A DNA stretch of 6,950 nucleotides from Acidobacteriota bacterium (GTDB lineage Bacteria; Acidobacteriota; Vicinamibacteria; Vicinamibacterales; JAKQTR01). The position numbers were made by a program, and so were the translations under genes. Positions 5,175 through 6,950 of this stretch are shown piece by piece. The notes below the pieces were generated by a model. The model was given only the letters and a program-made list of their open reading frames with translations. It was not told where the DNA came from and ran no database searches. Position 1 is the stretch's first letter. Each line of letters begins with the position of its first letter. The DNA is taken from positions 1-6,950 of the forward strand of contig JAPKZP010000070.1 in the NCBI GenBank assembly GCA_026393735.1. Direction: 5' to 3'.

Positions 5175-6383
5175 ATGACGAAGAAGCCGAGCGCCCATTC
5201 CCGACACCGGAAAGACCTGTCGGACATGCCCGAGTGGATGAAGAAAAAGGCCTGCCCGAACCGCGACAAGTTCTTCTCCGGCCGCCGCGTCCTGCCTCGC
5301 AACCTGACCGGCAAGGACAAGCTTGCCGACATGGTGGACGACACGTTTCTGGCGTACAACTCGGGGCGGCTCCGGGAGTCGTGCCAGCTGTTTGTCGAGA
5401 AGATGCTCGAGCCCGACGTGACGATCGGCATGAGCCTGTCGGGCGCGCTGACGCCGGCGGGCCTGGGCGTGTCGTCGGTCGTCCCGCTCATCAAGGCCGG
5501 CTTTGTCGACTGGATCGTCGCGACGGGCGCCATCCTCTACCACGACCTCCACTTCGCCCTGAACTACCCGGTCCGGATGGGCAGCTTCAAGATGGACGAC
5601 ACGGAGCTGCGCGACAACGACATTGTCCGCGTCTACGACGTGCTCATGGGGTACAGCGACTGCCTCATGGCGACCGACGAAATCCTGCGGGAGATCCTGC
5701 TGCGGCCCGAGTTCCAGAAGGAAATGGGCACCGGCGAGATGCACTACCTGCTGGGCAGGTACGCGGCCGAGTGGGAGCGCAAAGCGGGCCTGAAGGATGT
5801 GTCGGTGCTGGCCGCGGCCTACCGCGCGGGCGTGCCGTGCTACACGTCGTCTCCGGGCGATTCGACCATCGGCATGAACGTGGCCGGGATCGAGCTCAGG
5901 GGCAGCAAGCTGCGCATGAATCCGTCGATCGACGTGAACGAGACGACCGCGTTCGTCCTGGCGGCGAAACGATCGGGAGGAAAGAGCGGCGTCGTGCTGT
6001 GGGGCGGTGGCAGCCCGAAGAACTTCATGCTGCAGACCGAGCCGCAGATCCAGGAAGTGCTCCGCATCAAGGAGTTCGGCCAGGACTACTTCCTGCAAGT
6101 GACCGACGCGCGCCCCGACACCGGCGGCCTGAGCGGCGCCACGCCGAGCGAGGCCGTCAGCTGGGGCAAGGTCGACCCGGACCGCCTGCCCGACGCCGTG
6201 GTCTGCTACACGGACACGACGATCGCCATGCCCATCCTGACGCACTACGCGCTCGCCCGGCACAAGCCGCGGAAGCTGCGGCGGCTCTACGACTCGCGGC
6301 CGGCGATGGTGAAGGCGCTGACGCGCGAGTACTTCCGCCACAACAAGGTCAAGATGATGGACGGTTCAAACCCCAGGTTTTAG
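5175..6383 (+). CDS. deoxyhypusine synthase family protein, probable homospermidine synthase-like (SpeY-type)
   Basis: This 402-residue protein belongs to the deoxyhypusine synthase (DHS) family, NAD-dependent enzymes that transfer an aminobutyl group through a lysine imine. Family marks are the NAD-binding-type segment IGMSLSGALTPAGLGVSSVV (84-103), VDWIVATGAILYHDLHFAL (111-129), GVVLWGGGSPKNFML (272-286) with Lys282 at the catalytic lysine position, and the highly conserved EAVSWGK (326-332). It differs from eukaryotic DHS: ATGAILYHD replaces TTAGGVEED, and the HSYKNP histidine motif is not found. Bacteria have no eIF5A, so hypusination is unlikely; related bacterial enzymes make homospermidine from putrescine. 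The adjacent ornithine-decarboxylase-like gene, which would supply putrescine, supports this. The start at ATG 5175 has GGAG (5160-5163) before it and lies behind a TATAAT; the in-frame GTG at 5115 lies upstream of that promoter. At 402 residues it is longer than the roughly 370-residue human enzyme. Substrate is inferred. Confidence 0.85.
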   Translation: MTKKPSAHSRHRKDLSDMPEWMKKKACPNRDKFFSGRRVLPRNLTGKDKLADMVDDTFLAYNSGRLRESCQLFVEKMLEPDVTIGMSLSGALTPAGLGVSSVVPLIKAGFVDWIVATGAILYHDLHFALNYPVRMGSFKMDDTELRDNDIVRVYDVLMGYSDCLMATDEILREILLRPEFQKEMGTGEMHYLLGRYAAEWERKAGLKDVSVLAAAYRAGVPCYTSSPGDSTIGMNVAGIELRGSKLRMNPSIDVNETTAFVLAAKRSGGKSGVVLWGGGSPKNFMLQTEPQIQEVLRIKEFGQDYFLQVTDARPDTGGLSGATPSEAVSWGKVDPDRLPDAVVCYTDTTIAMPILTHYALARHKPRKLRRLYDSRPAMVKALTREYFRHNKVKMMDGSNPRF

Positions 6384-6465
6384 AGGCGGCCCACCCACGA
6401 CCTGCGCATGCGCCCGATTGCCTGGCGCGTGAACGGGTCGTGGAGCCGCGTCGAGAGTCCGAACG

Positions 6466-6950
6466 ATGGCCAAAGTCACCGAGCGGCAGTTGCAGGCGCT
6501 GGCCCGTGAACACGGGACCCCGCTCGTCGTGGTGAACCACGACGCCATCCGGGAGAACTACGCGGCGTTCCGCCGCCACCTGCCGCGGGTGCAGGCGTAC
6601 TACGCGGTGAAGGCCAACCCCGCGCCGGAGATCGTCAAGACGCTGTTCAAAGCCGGCGCCAGCTTCGACGTGGCGTCGCTGCCGGAGTTCATGCTGGTGC
6701 ACGACCTCATCCGGCACCGGCCCGCGCGCGAGCGGCAGGACTTCGTGTGGGACAAGATCGTCTACGCGAATCCCGTCAAGGCGAAGGAAACGCTCGAGAA
6801 CCTCGACAAGTACAAGCCGCTCGTCACCTTCGACAACCGGATCGAGATCGGGAAGATCCGGGAGTGCGCGCCCCACGCGGGGCTGCTCCTGCGGATCCGC
6901 GTGCCGAACACGGGGTCGATGGTGGAGTTGTCATCGAAGTTCGGCTGCGA
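6466..6950 (+). CDS. fold-III PLP-dependent decarboxylase, ornithine decarboxylase type (5' part, cut by window end)
   Basis: Only the first 161 residues are present; the family is usually about 380-400. AYYAVKANPAPE (44-55) contains the PLP-binding Lys49 of the alanine-racemase-fold decarboxylases. FDVASLPEFMLV (67-78), KIVYANPVKAKETLENL (117-133), PLVTFDNRIEIGKI (137-150), LLLRIRVP (156-163 region) and MVELSSKFGC close the fragment. The YANPxK and V/L-S-S-KFG motifs fit ornithine or lysine/ornithine decarboxylases better than diaminopimelate decarboxylase. The predicted reaction is L-ornithine to putrescine, cytoplasmic and PLP-dependent; the specificity-loop and the catalytic Cys-Asp region lie beyond the window. 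The ATG at 6466 is preceded by GAGAG (6453-6457). It begins 82 bp after the DHS-like gene on the same strand with no visible terminator or promoter between them, so they are probably an operon. Confidence 0.85.
   Translation, partial: MAKVTERQLQALAREHGTPLVVVNHDAIRENYAAFRRHLPRVQAYYAVKANPAPEIVKTLFKAGASFDVASLPEFMLVHDLIRHRPARERQDFVWDKIVYANPVKAKETLENLDKYKPLVTFDNRIEIGKIRECAPHAGLLLRIRVPNTGSMVELSSKFGC

Noticed and set aside
4956..6341. 461-codon open frame on the minus strand, antisense to the DHS-like gene
   Set aside because: It is a GC-rich shadow of the real gene: the translation is dominated by Arg, His, Ala, Val and Gly without fold-like features, while the plus-strand frame has clear DHS-family motifs.
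6404..6413. Palindrome GCGCATGCGC between the DHS-like and decarboxylase genes, considered as terminator or operator
   Set aside because: A 10-bp alternating GC palindrome with no loop cannot form a useful terminator, and nothing else in the 82-bp gap suggests regulation.

Overview
This 6,950-bp window is GC-rich bacterial chromosome, dense in coding sequence, carrying seven genes that are complete or nearly so and the 5' part of an eighth. The gene content suggests an environmental Acidobacteriota, possibly of the Vicinamibacteria type. Three things point that way: a one-component regulator fusing a ToxR/CadC-like winged helix, one membrane helix and a TolB/PD40 propeller; a small exported HELQH-motif protein; and a bacterial deoxyhypusine-synthase homologue next to a fold-III amino-acid decarboxylase. 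This assignment is inference from gene types, not from a phylogenetic marker.

Left part (1-1400): after about 250 bp with no supported gene comes a compact type II toxin-antitoxin operon, brnT-brnA. The stop of brnT overlaps the start of brnA in an ATGA, and the promoter has a perfect inverted repeat between its -35 and -10 elements. Converging on it from the minus strand is a 173-residue exported protein with an HELQH zinc-binding motif. Its Shine-Dalgarno sequence sits in the loop of a predicted 8-bp hairpin that ends one base before the start codon.

Middle (1400-4940): the 748-residue wHTH-TM-propeller regulator is transcribed divergently from the exported protein. It is followed by a 125-residue four-helix membrane protein of unknown function and a DinB/DinB_2-fold protein with its three metal-ligand histidines. 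Inverted repeats lie just behind the stops of the regulator and the membrane protein. I see no functional link among these three genes.

Right part (4940-6950): after about 240 bp of non-coding DNA that includes a perfect TATAAT, there is a two-gene polyamine cluster. The first gene is a deoxyhypusine-synthase-family enzyme that keeps the catalytic lysine motif but differs from true eIF5A-modifying enzymes at other active-site segments. The second is an ornithine-decarboxylase-type fold-III PLP enzyme cut by the window end. Bacteria lack eIF5A, so the likely role is decarboxylation of ornithine to putrescine, then NAD-dependent aminobutyl transfer to make homospermidine or a similar polyamine. 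No stretch above 300 bp lacks a gene. I found no tRNA, rRNA, CRISPR array, insertion sequence or phage feature.
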